Shown here: positions 5,710 through 6,297 of the stretch, piece after piece
Position numbering within the stretch: position 1 is the first letter of the stretch
How the letters are laid out: every line of letters starts with the position of its first letter
Source of the DNA: Sulfurimonas sp.
GTDB taxonomy: Bacteria; Campylobacterota; Campylobacteria; Campylobacterales; Sulfurimonadaceae
Reading direction: 5' to 3'
Assembly (NCBI GenBank): GCA_024762705.1
Contig: JANTGW010000063.1
Span: forward strand, 1-6,297
DNA length: 6,297 nt
The notes under the pieces: generated by a model
What the model saw: the letters and a program-made list of their open reading frames with translations, nothing else
Databases searched by the model: none
Told to the model about the DNA's origin: nothing
Program-made: the position numbers and the translations under genes

Positions 5710-6255
5710 TTATTTTGTCATTTTTTTAAAGATAGAACCTGTAATAAGCAATGCAAAACCATCAAAAAAGAGACTAAAACCGACTAAAAGTCCTATAAGG
5801 TAAGTGGACGTAAATGGCCAACCGATTATAAACAAGACTCCGATGAGCATTGAAAAAATCGCATTGATAAGCCACCAGATCCATCCGCTTGCAGGACGCA
5901 TTGTCATTGCGAGTGAAAAACTTGCAAAAGAATCCATGAAAAAGTAGATTGCCAACAGTAGACCGACTGTTCCTATCCCTGTCATAGGATAAAATATCAT
6001 CAGTAGACCCACACCGATAAGTATGAAACTTTTCAGCCATCCCAAATAGTCGCTTTTGTCACTCATGTATGTAAAATACCCTGCCATAAAACCGCCGAAT
6101 ATCATCAGCCATGCCACAAAAGTCACTGTAGCCAATGTCATGAATACAGGGTAAATAATACCGATTACACCTAATATAATAAAAATTACACCCGCAATTT
6201 TTGAGTATTTACTAAATTTGTCAAACAGATTTTCATCTATAGGATAATTCCACAT
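5710..6255 (-). CDS. HdeD-like DUF308 membrane protein
   Basis: This 181-residue protein has six predicted membrane segments (about 17-37, 43-63, 73-91, 95-116, 124-146, 151-173) arranged as three similar hairpins. The recurring pattern of a glycine-rich helix ending near a proline (GVIGIIYP at 29-36, GVGLLMIFYP at 81-90, GVLFIIGWP at 139-147) is characteristic of the DUF308/HdeD family. In E. coli, HdeD is linked to acid resistance at high cell density, but most family members are uncharacterised and that role should not be carried over directly. The start ATG is supported by AAAGGAG 8 nt upstream (6264-6270). It is the first gene of a two-gene unit with the permease, 1 nt apart. The family call is good; the function is unknown. 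Confidence 0.85.
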   Translation of the reverse strand: MWNYPIDENLFDKFSKYSKIAGVIFIILGVIGIIYPVFMTLATVTFVAWLMIFGGFMAGYFTYMSDKSDYLGWLKSFILIGVGLLMIFYPMTGIGTVGLLLAIYFFMDSFASFSLAMTMRPASGWIWWLINAIFSMLIGVLFIIGWPFTSTYLIGLLVGFSLFFDGFALLITGSIFKKMTK

Positions 6256-6263
6256 TTTTTTAT

Positions 6264-6270
6264 CTCCTTT
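6264..6270 (-). promoter_or_regulatory. Shine-Dalgarno of the HdeD-like gene
   Basis: The minus strand reads AAAGGAGAT, with GGAG 8 nt before the ATG at 6255. It fixes the start of the HdeD-like gene and is the only clear ribosome site of the two-gene unit, since the permease start has none. Confidence 0.7.
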
Positions 6271-6297
6271 GATTTATAATGTTGGTTGGAACATGAC

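Noticed and set aside
5605..5787. 60-residue plus-strand frame opposite the start of the permease gene
   Set aside because: It is the antisense of the permease and HdeD-like genes; its Pro/Ser/Lys-rich composition fits the shadow of a membrane protein, and both genes on the other strand are well supported.
5774..6040. 88-residue minus-strand frame within the HdeD-like gene
   Set aside because: It is an alternate frame of the same strand, Cys/Arg/Asp-rich with no motif; the DUF308 frame has the membrane pattern and the ribosome site.
6273..6278. Minus-strand TATAAA as a -10 box for the HdeD-like gene
   Set aside because: Transcription would start within the AAAGGAG ribosome site and remove it, so the real promoter probably lies beyond the window edge.
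6275..6297. Plus-strand TATAAT (6275-6280) and an ATG at 6293-6295 near the right edge, possible start of a divergent gene
   Set aside because: Only two bases follow the ATG and there is no clear ribosome site, so neither a gene nor a promoter can be supported from this window.

Overview
The window looks like ordinary chromosome from an AT-rich Gram-negative bacterium, most likely a Campylobacterota (epsilonproteobacterial) relative such as a Sulfurimonas-type organism. The inference rests on three things: a short, divergent LpxK (a lipid A enzyme, so an outer membrane is present); nadE and lpxK close together, an arrangement I recall from Campylobacter; and TATAAT -10 boxes with no recognisable -35. 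The lineage call comes from gene content and memory, not a database search.

Layout. Positions 1-669 hold two minus-strand genes: a metallo-beta-lactamase-fold hydrolase followed by the first 22 codons of a probable SAM-dependent methyltransferase that runs off the left edge. A 40-bp divergent promoter region (670-709) separates them from a plus-strand run: a DUF455 ferritin-like protein (710-1534), NH3-dependent NAD synthetase nadE (1580-2386), a divergent DegT/DnrJ/EryC1/StrS-type aminotransferase (2403-3539) and lpxK (3545-4441). The last three are separated by 16 and 5 bp and read as one operon. A separate -10 box sits just after the DUF455 stop codon.

The right part (4422-6255) is a minus-strand pair: a DUF308/HdeD-like six-segment membrane protein, then an APC-superfamily amino acid permease starting 1 nt after it. 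The permease and lpxK are convergent and their 3' ends overlap by 20 bp. Coding density is very high: no gene-free stretch exceeds about 45 bp, and I see no RNA gene, CRISPR array, insertion sequence or phage signature.

How the genes fit together. nadE (cofactor synthesis) and lpxK (lipid A 4'-kinase) are housekeeping genes. The aminotransferase between them may make an amino sugar for the envelope, but this rests only on position and family. The permease and HdeD-like gene form a membrane-protein pair whose families both have members in enterobacterial acid resistance, a suggestive but weak link. I do not see a clear new system. The least ordinary items are the remodelled active-site signature of the aminotransferase, two cysteines next to a metal ligand in the hydrolase, and the compact divergent control region.
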